Notes: generated from the letters alone by a model not told the origin. A stretch of 64,000 nt of DNA from Luteimonas terrae (GCF_004358165.1 NZ_SMTG01000002.1:1798001-1862000); one strand, 5' to 3'; shown: positions 22,607 to 32,900, counted from the first letter of the stretch. Numbers and translations are program-made.

Positions 22607-23890
22607 TCAGGCCCGCAGCACCCCCGGCAGCCACAGCGACAGACCCGGGAACAGCGCCACGATCAGCAGCACCAGCAACCCCGCCAGCCAGAACGGCCAG
22701 ATCGTGCGCATGCTCTCGACGACGGTGATCTTGCCGATCGCCGTGCCGATGAAGAGCACCGAGCCCACCGGCGGCGTGACCAGGCCCAGACCACCTGCCA
22801 GCACCAGCACCAGACCGAAGTGGATCGGATCGATGCCGTAGGCGCGCGCGACCGGCAGGAAGATCGGCGTGCAGATCAGGATCAGCGGAGCCAGATCCAT
22901 GAAGGTGCCCAGCAGCAACAGCACCAGAATGATCATCAGCAGCACCATCAGCTTGCTGTGCGCAAAGGACTGCAGGAACTCCACCGCCGCCGCCGGCACC
23001 TGCAGGTAGGCCAGCAGCCAACCGAACACCGATGCCGTCGCGATGACGAACAGGATCACGCCCGTGCTGCGCGCCGCATGCACGATCGTGTCGATGAACT
23101 CGGCCAGGCGCAGCTGGCGGTACAGCACGATCGTCACCAGCAGCGCGTAGACCACGGCCACGGCCGCGCTCTCGACCGCAGTGAAGATGCCCATGCGGAT
23201 GCCGACGAAGATCAGCGCCACCAGGCCCAGGCCCGGCAGGGCCGACACCAGTCGCAGCAGCACCGCGCGCCAGCCCGGGAAGATCTCCACGCCGTAGCCG
23301 CGATGCCGCGCGACCATGTAGCCGGTGAACATCAGCACCACGGTCATCAGCAGCGCAGGCGCGATGCCCGCTGCGAACAGATCGGCAATCGACAGGCCGC
23401 CGCCCGCGGCTGCGGTGAACAGGATCAGGTTGTGCGACGGCGGCACCAGCAGCGCCACGAGCGCGGCGGTGATGCTGACATTGACCGCGAAGTCGCGGTC
23501 GTAGCCACGCTTGACCATCTGCGGAATCATCGTGCCGCCGACTGCGGACACATCGGCAATCGCCGAACCCGACACACCGCCGAAGAACAGCGACGACAGC
23601 ACCGACACCTGGCCCAGGCCGCCGCGCATGCGGCCGACCAGGGACGAGGCCAGCGCGATCAGGCGTTCGGAAATGCCGCCGCGCATCATGATCTCGCCGG
23701 CGAAGATGAAGAGCGGAATGGCGATCAGCGAGGCCGAGCCGATGCCGGCCGAGACCTGCTGCACCAGCACGATCGACGGCAGGTCCAGATACAGCAGCGT
23801 GGCCAGCGCGGCCGCGGCGAGCGCGAAGGCGACCGGCACGCCGAGCATGAGCAGCACGCCGAAGACGATGAAGAGAATCGCGATACCCAT
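22607..23890 (-). CDS. dctM: TRAP transporter large permease, DctM type
   Basis: A 427-residue inner-membrane protein with about 12 membrane segments, starting MGIAILFIVFGVLLML. Family segments include GGVSGSAIADVSAVG, VPPSHNLILF and LIFVGIRMGIFTAVESAA. It forms the channel of a sodium- or proton-driven tripartite (TRAP) uptake system for a carboxylated substrate, with DctQ and DctP encoded immediately upstream. The start is 1 bp after the dctQ stop. In this locus the likely cargo is a uronate or a pectin-derived unsaturated uronate; that is inferred from context. Confidence 0.94.
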   Translation of the reverse strand: MGIAILFIVFGVLLMLGVPVAFALAAAALATLLYLDLPSIVLVQQVSAGIGSASLIAIPLFIFAGEIMMRGGISERLIALASSLVGRMRGGLGQVSVLSSLFFGGVSGSAIADVSAVGGTMIPQMVKRGYDRDFAVNVSITAALVALLVPPSHNLILFTAAAGGGLSIADLFAAGIAPALLMTVVLMFTGYMVARHRGYGVEIFPGWRAVLLRLVSALPGLGLVALIFVGIRMGIFTAVESAAVAVVYALLVTIVLYRQLRLAEFIDTIVHAARSTGVILFVIATASVFGWLLAYLQVPAAAVEFLQSFAHSKLMVLLMIILVLLLLGTFMDLAPLILICTPIFLPVARAYGIDPIHFGLVLVLAGGLGLVTPPVGSVLFIGTAIGKITVVESMRTIWPFWLAGLLVLLIVALFPGLSLWLPGVLRA

Positions 23891-23891
23891 C

Positions 23892-24410
23892 TCAGCGGCC
23901 CTCCCCGGCCGGCGCAGCGCGCACTGCGCCGAGGAACTGGTTGAAACCGAAGACCACCATCAGCGCACCGCCGAGCGACAACGGCAGATAGTTGATGCTC
24001 TGCGGCAGCTGCGCGCCGGCCGCCTTGATGTGCAGGCCGTCGACGAGCAGCACCGCGCCCCACCAGGCGAGCACCGCGCCGATCGCCACGATCACCAGCG
24101 GCACCAGCAGCGTCACCAGCCGGCGGATCGCCGGGCGCATGTGGTCCTGCAGCAGGAAAAAGCCGAAGTGGCGGTTGGTGTGCACGCCGGCGGCGGCGCC
24201 CAGGCTCATCGCGACACTGAGCAGCAGCAGCGTGACCGGCTCGGTCCAGCTCGGCGAATCGTTGATGACGTAACGCGCGAACACCTGCCAGCCCTGCACG
24301 ACGACCAGCCCGGCGAGGGCGGTCGCCGCGATGGCGATGACGAAATCGGCGAGCCGGTCGAGCGCGGTCCTGGGGGCACCATCGGGCGCGAGGGTCGTGT
24401 CTTCGGACAT
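23892..24410 (-). CDS. dctQ: TRAP transporter small permease, DctQ type
   Basis: A 172-residue membrane protein with four predicted membrane segments. The family motif region VFARYVINDSPSWTEPVTLLLL is present in shortened form here as QVFARYVI and WTEPVTLLL. It bridges the periplasmic binding protein and the large permease. The ATG at 24410 is the first that gives a normal DctQ N-terminus; the ribosome site (GGAACC) is weak, so coupling from the upstream dctP (25 bp) may help. Same operon as dctP, dctM and the hydratase gene. Confidence 0.9.
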   Translation of the reverse strand: MSEDTTLAPDGAPRTALDRLADFVIAIAATALAGLVVVQGWQVFARYVINDSPSWTEPVTLLLLSVAMSLGAAAGVHTNRHFGFFLLQDHMRPAIRRLVTLLVPLVIVAIGAVLAWWGAVLLVDGLHIKAAGAQLPQSINYLPLSLGGALMVVFGFNQFLGAVRAAPAGEGR

Positions 24411-24435
24411 CGTGGGTTCCGTGAAGCGTGAAGGG

Positions 24436-25431
24436 TCAGGCCAGCTCGCGGATGCGGGCGTAGAGCGCCTGCAGTTCGGGCTGACGCAGGTAACGGTCGC
24501 GCAGCGGACGCGCCGCCTCGCGGAAGGCGTCCATATCGACCTCGTTGAACGCGATGCCGTAATCGGCCACCGCCGTGCGTGCGGCACCTTCGGACTCGTC
24601 CCACAACTTGCGCATCACCGGCACCGATGCACGCGCGGTGTCGATCAGCAGGTCACGGTCGCCCGGGCGCAACGCGTCCAGCGAGCGGCGCGAGATCAGC
24701 AGGATGTCCGGCGCATAGGAGTGCTCGCTCTGCGACCAGAAGCGTGCCGCCTCGAAATGCCGGCTGGAATGGAAGCTGCGCATGTTGTTCTCGGCGCCGT
24801 CGATCATGTGCGTCTCCATGCCGGAGAACGTGTCGCCCAGCGACATCGGCGTCGGGTTCGCACCCAGCAGGCGCACCAGGTCGATGAACATGTCCGACGA
24901 GGCCACGCGCAGCTTGAGGCCATGCAGGTCCTTCGGCGTCACGATGGGGTGGCGCGTGTTGTAGAAGCAGCGCGCGCCGCTGTCGTAAACCGCAAGACCC
25001 ACGAGGTCGCGCGTGCCGAAACCGTCGAGCACGGTCTGCGCGATGCCGGTGTCGAGCGCATGGCGCATGTGCGCGACCGAATCGAACGCATACGGCAGGC
25101 ACAGCGCCGTGGTCAGCGGAAATGCATTGTTCAGCGCACCCGCGTAGACACGCGTCATGTCGATCGCGCCGAAGCGCGCCATGTCGATCGCTTCGGCCTC
25201 GCGACCGAGCTGGCCGGAGTGGTACTGGCGCAGGCGCACCCGGCCCTGCGTTTCGCGCTCGAGCGTTTCGCCGATCCAGCGCACCGCCTCGACGGTCGGA
25301 TAGTTCGATACGTGTACGTCGGTGGCGGTCAGCACGGTGGCCGCATCATCGGCGCGCAGCGCGCGGGGCAGCAGCGGCGCCGCGCACAAGGCACCAATGC
25401 CGGCAGCGAGGAAGGCGCGGCGGCTGGTCAT
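24436..25431 (-). CDS. dctP: TRAP transporter substrate-binding protein, DctP type
   Basis: A 331-residue periplasmic binding protein with a twin-arginine-like signal (TSRRAFLAAGIGALCAAPLL). The mature domain shows DctP landmarks: GRVRLRQYHSGQLG, a carboxylate-binding Arg region in GLKLRVASSDMFIDLVRLLG, and TPMSLGDTFSGMETHMIDGAENN. It captures an organic acid substrate and hands it to DctQ/DctM. The start overlaps the hydratase stop by 4 nt (ATGA). Use of the Tat path is unusual for DctP proteins but is only predicted from the RR motif. Confidence 0.92.
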   Translation of the reverse strand: MTSRRAFLAAGIGALCAAPLLPRALRADDAATVLTATDVHVSNYPTVEAVRWIGETLERETQGRVRLRQYHSGQLGREAEAIDMARFGAIDMTRVYAGALNNAFPLTTALCLPYAFDSVAHMRHALDTGIAQTVLDGFGTRDLVGLAVYDSGARCFYNTRHPIVTPKDLHGLKLRVASSDMFIDLVRLLGANPTPMSLGDTFSGMETHMIDGAENNMRSFHSSRHFEAARFWSQSEHSYAPDILLISRRSLDALRPGDRDLLIDTARASVPVMRKLWDESEGAARTAVADYGIAFNEVDMDAFREAARPLRDRYLRQPELQALYARIRELA

Positions 25432-26276
25432 GGGCTCGATTCCTCGGCAGTCGCGGCGACGACGGTCGCGCGGATTTCGCCGCGGCCTTCGAACACCACG
25501 TGTGCGCGCTGGCCCGGCAGAATGTCATGGATACCGGTGGCATTTCCGGTCGCGATCAGTTCGCCGCGCTTGAGCGGGCGTCCGCGCCGCGCCGAACGCG
25601 ACAGTGCGAACGCGAATGCGGCGCGCAGGCCCCCAGGCAGCGTCGTCGCGCCACCGGTGCCGACGACGGCGTCGTCGATGCGGCTCTCGGCGCGCAGCGT
25701 GGCTTCGTCGAGCGAGGTCCAGTCCGGAATCTCGGCGCCGACCACCAGGCCGTTGTTGTTGCCGAAGTCCGAGACCACCACGCGCGGGCCCAGCACATTG
25801 ATCGTCGCCAGCGGGCTGCTCGCCACTTCCAGGCCGACGAACAGCGTCGACGGCAGCGCGGCCGCTTCGTCAGGCGTCCATTCGGTCTTGTCGACGGGTG
25901 CGTCGGCGTCCAGACGCAGCACGTATTCGGCCTCGATCGCGCCGAAACCGCCCGGTGCGAACACCGCGATTTCCAGACCGTCGGCGGCCTGCTGCAGATT
26001 GCGCCGGAAGATCGGGCCGAGCAGTCGCTCGTCGCCGGAGCCGTCGCGCTTCTCGGCCGCGATGTAGCCGACCTTCCAGCCCACCACGTCGTCGGACCAG
26101 CCGGCGATCGCCGCGTCCTGCACGACATAGGCGTCGACCAGCGTGTCGGGGATGGTGCCGGGGAAACCGGGCAGCGCGTCGCCTGCGCGGCGGGCGCGCA
26201 GGAACGCGTCGACGATGCGCGCGGTCGTGTCCGCAGGTGCGTCCTGCACATCCGGGTGTGCGGTGCCGTTGTTCAA
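25428..26276 (-). CDS. 2-keto-4-pentenoate hydratase / fumarylacetoacetase-family protein
   Basis: A 282-residue protein of the hydratase branch of the FAH superfamily. Visible landmarks are GWKVGYIAAEKRDG, LLGPIFRRNL, an acidic metal-binding pair in GAIEAEYVLRL, and VSDFGNNNGLVVG. It could hydrate or cleave a 2-keto acid that comes from uronates, but no such step is established for this clade. The best start is TTG at 26276 with AGGAG six bases upstream; the earlier in-frame ATG lies inside the operator and has no ribosome site. It heads the operon hydratase-dctP-dctQ-dctM, and its control region is shared with the divergent esterase operon. Confidence 0.82.
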   Translation of the reverse strand: MNNGTAHPDVQDAPADTTARIVDAFLRARRAGDALPGFPGTIPDTLVDAYVVQDAAIAGWSDDVVGWKVGYIAAEKRDGSGDERLLGPIFRRNLQQAADGLEIAVFAPGGFGAIEAEYVLRLDADAPVDKTEWTPDEAAALPSTLFVGLEVASSPLATINVLGPRVVVSDFGNNNGLVVGAEIPDWTSLDEATLRAESRIDDAVVGTGGATTLPGGLRAAFAFALSRSARRGRPLKRGELIATGNATGIHDILPGQRAHVVFEGRGEIRATVVAATAEESSP

Positions 26277-26329
26277 CTGGATCTCCTGGCGATCGTGCTG
26301 CGCCGCAGAAGGCGGCCGCTGGGGATGTC

Positions 26330-26358
26330 TTGTATGGTAAACCGGTGTCATCTTCAAT
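26330..26358. promoter_or_regulatory. Shared operator between divergent TRAP and esterase operons
   Basis: The dyad-like ATGGTAAACCGGTGTCAT (26334-26351) is, read on the minus strand, a near copy of the kduI operator. A weak plus-strand promoter fits around it (TTGTAT at 26330-26335, 17 bp, TTCAAT at 26353-26358). The minus-strand ATGACA could serve as a -35 for the hydratase gene, but no clear -10 follows. One site could thus control both operons. Confidence 0.6.
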
Positions 26359-26409
26359 GTGCAGTGCGTCAAAACGCAGCCGTCGGGCCTCGGGAGGGCA
26401 CGCAAACGC

Positions 26410-27369
26410 ATGTCGTGGTGGAGAACGGGAGCGTGCATCGCCGCAATGCTGTGGGTCGCAGCCACCGGTGCCGCGGGCGCCGCGGTGCCGGCGCAGGACG
26501 ATGAGGTGCCACTGCTGTCGCTGTGGGCCAGCGAGCCGGACGCCACGCCGGGGCGGATCACCGAGCGCAGCCTCGATCCGCGCGTGCCCGATCGCATCAT
26601 CGAAGACGTGCGCGCGCCCTACATCGCAGTGCATGCGCCCGCCCGCCCCAGCGGTGTCGCCCTGCTGGTGACTCCGGGCGGCGGCTACGCGCGCATCGTG
26701 CTGGACAAGGAAGGCACGGCGCTGTTGCCCGCCTTCGTGGAGGCTGCCGGCATCACCCTGTTCGTGCTGCGCTACCGGCTGCCCGACGCGTCGCATGCGG
26801 AAGGCGCCGATGCACCGCTCGTCGATGCCCAGCGCGCGATGCGGACGATCCGCGCGCACGCAAAGGATTACGGCATCGATCCCGGACGCATCGGCGTCAT
26901 GGGATTCTCCGCCGGCGGCCATGTCGCAGCGCGGCTGGCCACGGCGCGCGACGCCGCGTATATGCCGCGCGACGCGATCGACGCATACGCCTGGCGACCG
27001 GACTTCGCCCTGCTGATCTACCCGGTGATCTCGCTCGAGCCCGACATCGCACATACGGGCTCACGCACGCGCCTGCTGTCGGCCGCAGGCGATGCCGGGA
27101 TCGCGACGCGCGAACGCTTGTCGCCCGCGCTGCACGTCGGCGCGCACACGCCGCCGCTGTTCCTGCTGCACGCACAGGACGACGACGTCGTGCCGGTCGG
27201 CAACACGCTGGCGATCCACGCGGCGGCGCTGGCTGCCGGCGCGCCGGCATCGCTGCACATCTTCCCCACCGGCGGCCACGGCTTCGGCGTGCGCGACGCG
27301 CATGGCCCGCTGGCCCGCTGGCCCCGCCTTGCGATCGACTGGATCGACGCGCTGGACACTTCGCCATGA
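26410..27369 (+). CDS. Exported alpha/beta-hydrolase esterase (acetyl-esterase-like)
   Basis: A 319-residue protein with a signal peptide (about 1-30) and an alpha/beta-hydrolase domain. The oxyanion region is TPGGGYARIV, the nucleophile Ser is in GFSAGGH, the Asp in QDDDVVP and the His in GGHGFG. The layout resembles bifunctional acetyl/feruloyl esterases and xylan- or pectin-acetyl esterases of carbohydrate loci. ATG at 26410 follows GGGAGGG. Its stop overlaps the next esterase gene (ATGA). It is likely to remove acyl groups from pectin fragments; the exact substrate is inferred. Confidence 0.85.
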   Translation: MSWWRTGACIAAMLWVAATGAAGAAVPAQDDEVPLLSLWASEPDATPGRITERSLDPRVPDRIIEDVRAPYIAVHAPARPSGVALLVTPGGGYARIVLDKEGTALLPAFVEAAGITLFVLRYRLPDASHAEGADAPLVDAQRAMRTIRAHAKDYGIDPGRIGVMGFSAGGHVAARLATARDAAYMPRDAIDAYAWRPDFALLIYPVISLEPDIAHTGSRTRLLSAAGDAGIATRERLSPALHVGAHTPPLFLLHAQDDDVVPVGNTLAIHAAALAAGAPASLHIFPTGGHGFGVRDAHGPLARWPRLAIDWIDALDTSP

Positions 27370-28988
27370 CCCTGCCCCCGTCTTCCGACGATCATCCCGA
27401 CGACCCGCGCCGGCGGCGCCTGCTGCAGGCCGGCGCCCTCGCCGGCGGCCTGGCCGTGCTGCCCGGTACGCTGGCCGCTACCGTGGCGCGCACGACCACC
27501 GCACGCACGCGTGCAGGCCGCATCGGCGGCACGGTCGAGGACGGCGTCCATGTCTTCCGCGGCATCCCCTACGGCGCCGACACCGCGCCGCGGCGCTTCC
27601 AGCCCGCGCTCCCGGAGCTCGCGTGGCGGGGCGTGCGCGACTGCACGCGTTACGGCGCCTCGACCGCGCAGCCCGGACGCGACGGGCCGGGCAGCGAGGA
27701 TTGCCTGTTCCTCAACGTCTGGACGCCGGGCCTGGCCGACGGCGCGCGCCGGCCGATCCTGGTCTACATCCACGGCGGCGGCTTCAACAACGGCTCGGGC
27801 AGCGATCCGCTCTACGACGGCGGCGCCTTGTGCCGGCACGGCGACGTCGTGGTGGTCACGCTCAATCACCGCCTCAACGCGTTCGGTTATCTGTACCTGC
27901 GCGACCTCGGCGGCGAGGCCCTGCAGCACTCGGGCAACGTCGGGCAGCTCGATCTGGTGCAGGCGCTGCAGTGGATCGCGCAGCACGCGCAGGCCTTCGG
28001 CGGCGACGCCGCCAACGTGACCGTGTTCGGCCAGTCGGGCGGTGGCGCCAAGATCGCCACCCTGATGGCGATGCCGGCGGCGCAGGGGCTGTTCCACCGC
28101 GCCTGGACGATGAGCGGGCAGCAGGTCACCGCCGCCGGGCCGCGCGCGGCGACACAGCGGGCGGAGATCTTCCTCGGCGCCCTGGGCCTCAAGGCAACCG
28201 ACGTCGAGCGCCTGCGCACGCTTCCGATGCAGGCCCTGATCGAGGCGCAATCGGTGCGCGACCCATCGCGCGTGGAGAGCAGCGGGCTGTATTTCGGCCC
28301 GGTGGTCGACACCGTCACCCTGCCCCGGCATCCGTTCTGGCCCGACGCACCGCCGCAGTCGGCGGCGATTCCGATGGTCATCGGCAACACCCGCGACGAG
28401 ACGCGCGCCTTCCTCGGCAACGATCCGGACCACTTCGCGCTGACCTGGGAGACCTTGCCGGCGAAGCTGCGCACGCAGCAGTTCGTCGATCTCGACCCGG
28501 CCGTCGTCGTCGCCGAATACCGGCGGCTGTATCCCGACTACACGCCGTCCGAGGTGTTCTTCGCCGCCACGACGGCCGGGCGCTCCTGGCGCGGCGCCGT
28601 GGAGGAACTCGAGGTGCGCGCGTCGCAGGGCGCGAACACCTGGGCCTACCAGCTCGACTGGCATCCCGACACCGAAGAAGGCCGGCGCACGCGGGCCTTC
28701 CATACGCTCGACATTCCGCTCGTGTTCGACACCATCGACGCGGCGGGTTCGAATACCGGCACCGATGCGCGCGCACGTGCGATGGCCGCGACGATGCGCG
28801 ACGCTCTGCTGGCGTTCGCCCGCACCGGCAACCCGGACCACGCGGGCATGCCGCACTGGGCGCCCTACTCGCTGGCGCAGCGCGAAACGATGGTCTTCGA
28901 TACGCCGAGCCGCCTCGTCGACGACCCGCGCGGTGGCGAGCGCCGTCTCTACCGCCAGGCGCCGTTCGTGCAGCGCGGCACCCAGTAA
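27366..28988 (+). CDS. Type-B carboxylesterase, Tat-exported
   Basis: A 540-residue esterase of the carboxylesterase/cholinesterase family. A twin-arginine signal (DPRRRRLLQAGALAGG) comes first, then family motifs EDCLFLNVWTP, the oxyanion segment YIHGGGFNNGSG, and the nucleophile in FGQSGGGAKI; the C-terminal part runs to RLYRQAPFVQ. Length fits the family. The start overlaps the previous gene by 4 nt. Its place among acetylesterases and pectinases suggests cleavage of ester groups on pectin, but type-B esterases are broad and the substrate remains open. Confidence 0.87.
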   Translation: MTLPPSSDDHPDDPRRRRLLQAGALAGGLAVLPGTLAATVARTTTARTRAGRIGGTVEDGVHVFRGIPYGADTAPRRFQPALPELAWRGVRDCTRYGASTAQPGRDGPGSEDCLFLNVWTPGLADGARRPILVYIHGGGFNNGSGSDPLYDGGALCRHGDVVVVTLNHRLNAFGYLYLRDLGGEALQHSGNVGQLDLVQALQWIAQHAQAFGGDAANVTVFGQSGGGAKIATLMAMPAAQGLFHRAWTMSGQQVTAAGPRAATQRAEIFLGALGLKATDVERLRTLPMQALIEAQSVRDPSRVESSGLYFGPVVDTVTLPRHPFWPDAPPQSAAIPMVIGNTRDETRAFLGNDPDHFALTWETLPAKLRTQQFVDLDPAVVVAEYRRLYPDYTPSEVFFAATTAGRSWRGAVEELEVRASQGANTWAYQLDWHPDTEEGRRTRAFHTLDIPLVFDTIDAAGSNTGTDARARAMAATMRDALLAFARTGNPDHAGMPHWAPYSLAQRETMVFDTPSRLVDDPRGGERRLYRQAPFVQRGTQ

Positions 28989-29026
28989 GCCGGCGCCGCC
29001 GTGCGCCCCTGATCAGGAACCTTTCG

Positions 29027-29902
29027 ATGTCCAGATATCTCGCGCTCGCCCTGGGCGCCTGCCTGTGGCCGCCCGCGCCCGCACACGCCGACGACGATCC
29101 GATGCGACCGCCGGTCACGCCGATCCGCGCGAGCAAGATCGTGCTCGTCGGCGATTCCACCACCGCCGTCCAGGGTGGCTGGGGCGGCGCGTTCTGCGAT
29201 CGCCACGTCGCCTCGTTCCTGGCCTGCACCAACCTCGCCCGCGGTGGACGCAGCACCTACAACTATCGCGCCGAGGGCTCGTGGGACATCGCACTGCACG
29301 AGATGCGCGCCGGTCCGTTCGATGCGGTCTACGTGCTGGTGCAGTTCGGTCACAACGACCAGCCGGGCAAGCCCGGCCGATCGACCGATCTGGCCACCGA
29401 GTATCCCGACAACCTGCGTCGCTACGTCGCCGACATCCGCGCCGCCGGTGCGCATCCGGTACTGGTGACGCCCCTGACACGCCGACAGTTCGAGAACGGC
29501 GTGCTGATCGACGATCTGGCGCCCTGGGCCGAGGCGACGCGCGCGGTCGCGCGCGAACTCGACGTGCCGCTGGTCGATCTGCATGCGCGCAGCCGCGCCC
29601 TCGTGCAGGGCATGGGGGCGGTGCTGGCGATGCGCGCGGCGCAGCGTCCGGCCGCCCCCGAGCAGGTCGTCGCGGCGCAGGCGGGCACGACGATCGGCAC
29701 GCCGCCGTCCGCCGCCCCCGCGGGCACGACACCTGCGCCGCCTGCCGCGCAGGACAACGCGGCGGCCGAGCCGATGGGCCAGGCCAAGCTGGCATTCGAC
29801 TACACCCATCTCGGGCCCGAGGGCGCCGCGCTGTTCGCGGCGATCGTCGCCGACGAGCTGGCGCAGCAGGTGCCGGCGCTGCGGCGCAACCTGATTCCCT
29901 GA
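29027..29902 (+). CDS. Rhamnogalacturonan acetylesterase-type GDSL hydrolase
   Basis: A 291-residue exported SGNH esterase. The signal peptide ends near PAHADD; nucleophile Ser43 is in VGDSTTA, the oxyanion Gly and Asn are in LARGGRSTYN and FGHNDQPG, and the catalytic His is in DYTHLGPEGA. An Ala/Pro-rich low-complexity insert (about residues 200-245) sits between the core and the His block; most relatives lack it. It is a second acetylesterase beside the cupin fusion at 12.7 kb, and ends the plus-strand esterase operon. AGGAA precedes the ATG. Confidence 0.88.
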   Translation: MSRYLALALGACLWPPAPAHADDDPMRPPVTPIRASKIVLVGDSTTAVQGGWGGAFCDRHVASFLACTNLARGGRSTYNYRAEGSWDIALHEMRAGPFDAVYVLVQFGHNDQPGKPGRSTDLATEYPDNLRRYVADIRAAGAHPVLVTPLTRRQFENGVLIDDLAPWAEATRAVARELDVPLVDLHARSRALVQGMGAVLAMRAAQRPAAPEQVVAAQAGTTIGTPPSAAPAGTTPAPPAAQDNAAAEPMGQAKLAFDYTHLGPEGAALFAAIVADELAQQVPALRRNLIP

Positions 29903-29959
29903 CGCGACTTACCTCGTCGTCCCCGCCGCGTCGTGCCGACGGCGGCGGTGACACAAGAG

Positions 29960-29980
29960 TCGCCGGCGCGCAGCCGGCGA
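29960..29980. terminator. Bidirectional hairpin between convergent operons
   Basis: Stem TCGCCGGC/GCCGGCGA with a 5-base loop, in the 87-bp gap between the ends of the acetylesterase gene (+) and the large unknown gene (-). There is little T-tail on either side, so termination strength is uncertain. Confidence 0.55.
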
Positions 29981-29989
29981 TTCCCGACC

Positions 29990-32900
29990 TCAGCGCACCT
30001 CGACGACGTTGTTCAGGCGCGTCACTTCCTCGCCGTCATCCGGCAGCGCGATGCGCACGCGGCCGCCGCGCGGATCCACGCCGGCGGCATGCGCCAGACG
30101 CAGCGTGGCCTTGCGCGGCTGCAGATCGCGCGGCGCGGCGAGTGCGGGAATGTCGGCGCGGGCGAATTCACGCCCACGCGCATCTTCCAGGATCGCCACG
30201 CCGCCCGGTGCGTCGGCGTGACCGAGGCTGTGCACGGTCACCTCGACCGCGCCATCGACCACGCGCACGTCGCCGCGGCCGATGCCGAGGTCGGCGCGCA
30301 GTTCGACCGGCGTGCCGGCCTCGATCAGCTCGAACTCGAACACCTGGGTCTGGCCCGCCGCGAACGACAGGTCCACCGACGTGCTGGACTCCAGCAGCAC
30401 CTCGCGCGTCTGCGCATGGCCGTCGATGGTCTCGTCGCCGTTGCGGTCCACGCCGCTGGTGATGCGCCAGCGTCCGGGGGCGACGTTCCAGCCGGTCATC
30501 GCCGCGTTCGCGGTGCGGGCGCCGGTGTTGTGCGCGATGACCTTGAAGGCCTCGCGCGACGGCGCCGAGACCAGCAGCGCCACCTGCTCGGCCTGCGCAT
30601 CGTCGGCGAAACGCCAGCTCACCGTGTGACCCGGATACGTGGTGTTGCGGCGCAGGGCCAGGCCGCCCAGACGGGCGCGCTGCAGGAATTCGCTCGGCGC
30701 CTCGACGCGGTCCGACCACCAGTGGCCTTCGGTGTTCATGTACTCGCGCATCGCCTTGGCCTGGATGCCGTCGGCGTGCAGCGCTTCGAGGTAGGCCTTG
30801 TTGCCGGTCTGCTGCCAGGCGAACACGCTCTGCACGCCGGTGTCGCCCTTGTCGGCCGACTGCTGCAGGCGCTTGCCCCAGTCCTCGCGCCTGCCGAGCA
30901 CGTCGACGTAGTTCTCGGCCAGGTTCGACAGACCCGCCGGTCCGCTGCGGTCCACGCGGTACTGCAAGGGCCGCAAATACCTGTCGTCGCCGGTCCAGCG
31001 CCACGCCGCCCAGTACAGGTGCATGGTGTCGGCGCCGCCCGAGCCGTCGAACAGATCGCCGCCGCGGCGCTCGCCGGTGGCCCAGTTGATCTCGTTGGGC
31101 AGCTGCCAGGCGCCCTTCTCGTCGGTATAGGCGTGGGCGAGATAGCCGTCGGCCAGCCCGGTGATCATCGCGCGACTGGTCGGATCGGCATTGAACACGC
31201 CGAGCAGGAAGGCCGGGTGCAGCACCGGGAACGAATACGGCTTCTGCCACTGCCAGCGCGGCTCGCGATAGACCTTGTTGCCGCCGAACCAGTTGCTGGA
31301 GAACAGCACGTGGCCTTGGGAATTGCGCAGCACGATCTTCTCGTCGAGATCGTGCACGGTTTCCATCAGGCGCGTCATCGTCAGCGGATCGCCCCAGTTG
31401 AGCAGCGCCATCGCGCTGTTGGTGTTGATGCCTTCCTCGTAGGCATGCAGCTCGTCGGTCTCGATCGTCGACAGGCCGCCGGCGAACATGTCGTTCGCGT
31501 AGGCGGCATCGGCCAGTGCGGTGATCGAAGCGTTGATCTTGTCGGGCATCACGCCCATCAGCGCCAGGCCCGGCCACTGCTGCGACAGGTCGCTGTCGTC
31601 GGAGATGCCGCCGCCGAAATCGCCGAATTCCACCTGGCGCTCGTCGATCCACCATTCGATGAAGCGGCGCACGGCCTTGAGGTCCTCGAGCTGACGGAAG
31701 GCCCACAGCGGCACGCCGGCCGGCGCCTCGGGCTGCTCGAACGGCGGCAGGCCCTGGCTGTTGTAGCTCATGTAGTTCCAGTAGCGGCGACCGAGTTCGT
31801 GATCCGGATCGACGCGCAGCAGATCGCTGATGTCGGCGAACACGCGCTGGTAGAGGCGCTGGCGCTTGGAGGTGGTGTGCTCCTCGACGAGGAAGCCCCA
31901 GTTGTCGCGCACCTGGTTGAAGCGGTCGGCGACGTGCTCAGCGATGGCTTCTTCGCGCGGCTTGTAGACCATGCGCACTTCGGCTCCGTCGAGCGTCGCG
32001 GCATCGAAGCCCGGCGCCGCCGAGGCGATGCTGATCCACAGGCTGTCGTCGGTGAGGATGCGGTCGCGCAGGTCCAGCCACAGGGTGCGTTTCTGGCCCG
32101 GCGTCACCGAGACCGACACGTCGATCATGTCGCGCGCCGGCCAGATCGGATCCTTGATGCGGATGTTGAGCGGAATGGCCGCCGCGCCCTCGACGCTGTG
32201 CGTCGCCGGCAGATCCAGCGCGGGAATGTCGATGGCGACGCCGTCCAGCCCGTCGTACATGTTCTCCCAGCTGTGCGCCCAGCTGCGGATCAGCGGCTGC
32301 GCGGCGGGCGCATTGCCGATGCCCGAGGGAATGAGCACGTGCACGATCGGCTGCTTCGCTTCGCGCACCGGCGGGGTCCTGCGTTCGCGGAACGCGGCGC
32401 GGCCCGGCAGCGCCAGCACCATGCTGCGTTCCTCGGGCGCGTAGCGACCTTCGATGAAGCTGCGCAGGTCGGCGAGATTGGTGTAATCGATCTCGGCATT
32501 GCTGCGGATCGTGTAGGCCTGCTTCACCGAGCCTTCGGGCTCGGCGGCATCGCTGACGTGGTAGGCCCAGATTTCCTGGATCGGCGTTTCCTGCGCGGTG
32601 TTGGCGAAGCGCAGCTGGCCGCCGCGTCGGGTGTCGAAGCTGTCGACCGTGCGCACCACGCCCTGCGGCCGCGCGAACAGCGGCTGCAGGGTCTCGGCAT
32701 CGGCGCCATAACTCGCTTCGCCGTAGGCGGCGCCGCGCAATTCGATGCGGTTGAAGGGCTCGTCGGGCAGGGTCAGGTCCAGCGCCTTGCCGCCGTCGAC
32801 GTAGGTGTTCCAGTCGGGCAGCTGGAAGTAGTCGTCGCGCCCGCGCAGCCGCGAGCGGTTGTAAACGCCCGGCCACGTGGTTTCGGCGATGCCGTCGGTC

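Noticed and set aside
21990-22841. Frames through the inverted repeat, beginning MSERSEFG or containing Asp/Gln-rich runs
   Set aside because: They are created by the palindromic arms and hexamer repeats, run into dctM in the antisense direction and have no ribosome site. Treated as repeat by-products, although similar proteins are often annotated.
27018-28856. 612-codon minus-strand frame opposite the carboxylesterase
   Set aside because: The plus-strand esterases show complete catalytic motifs; the antisense translation is compositionally biased only.
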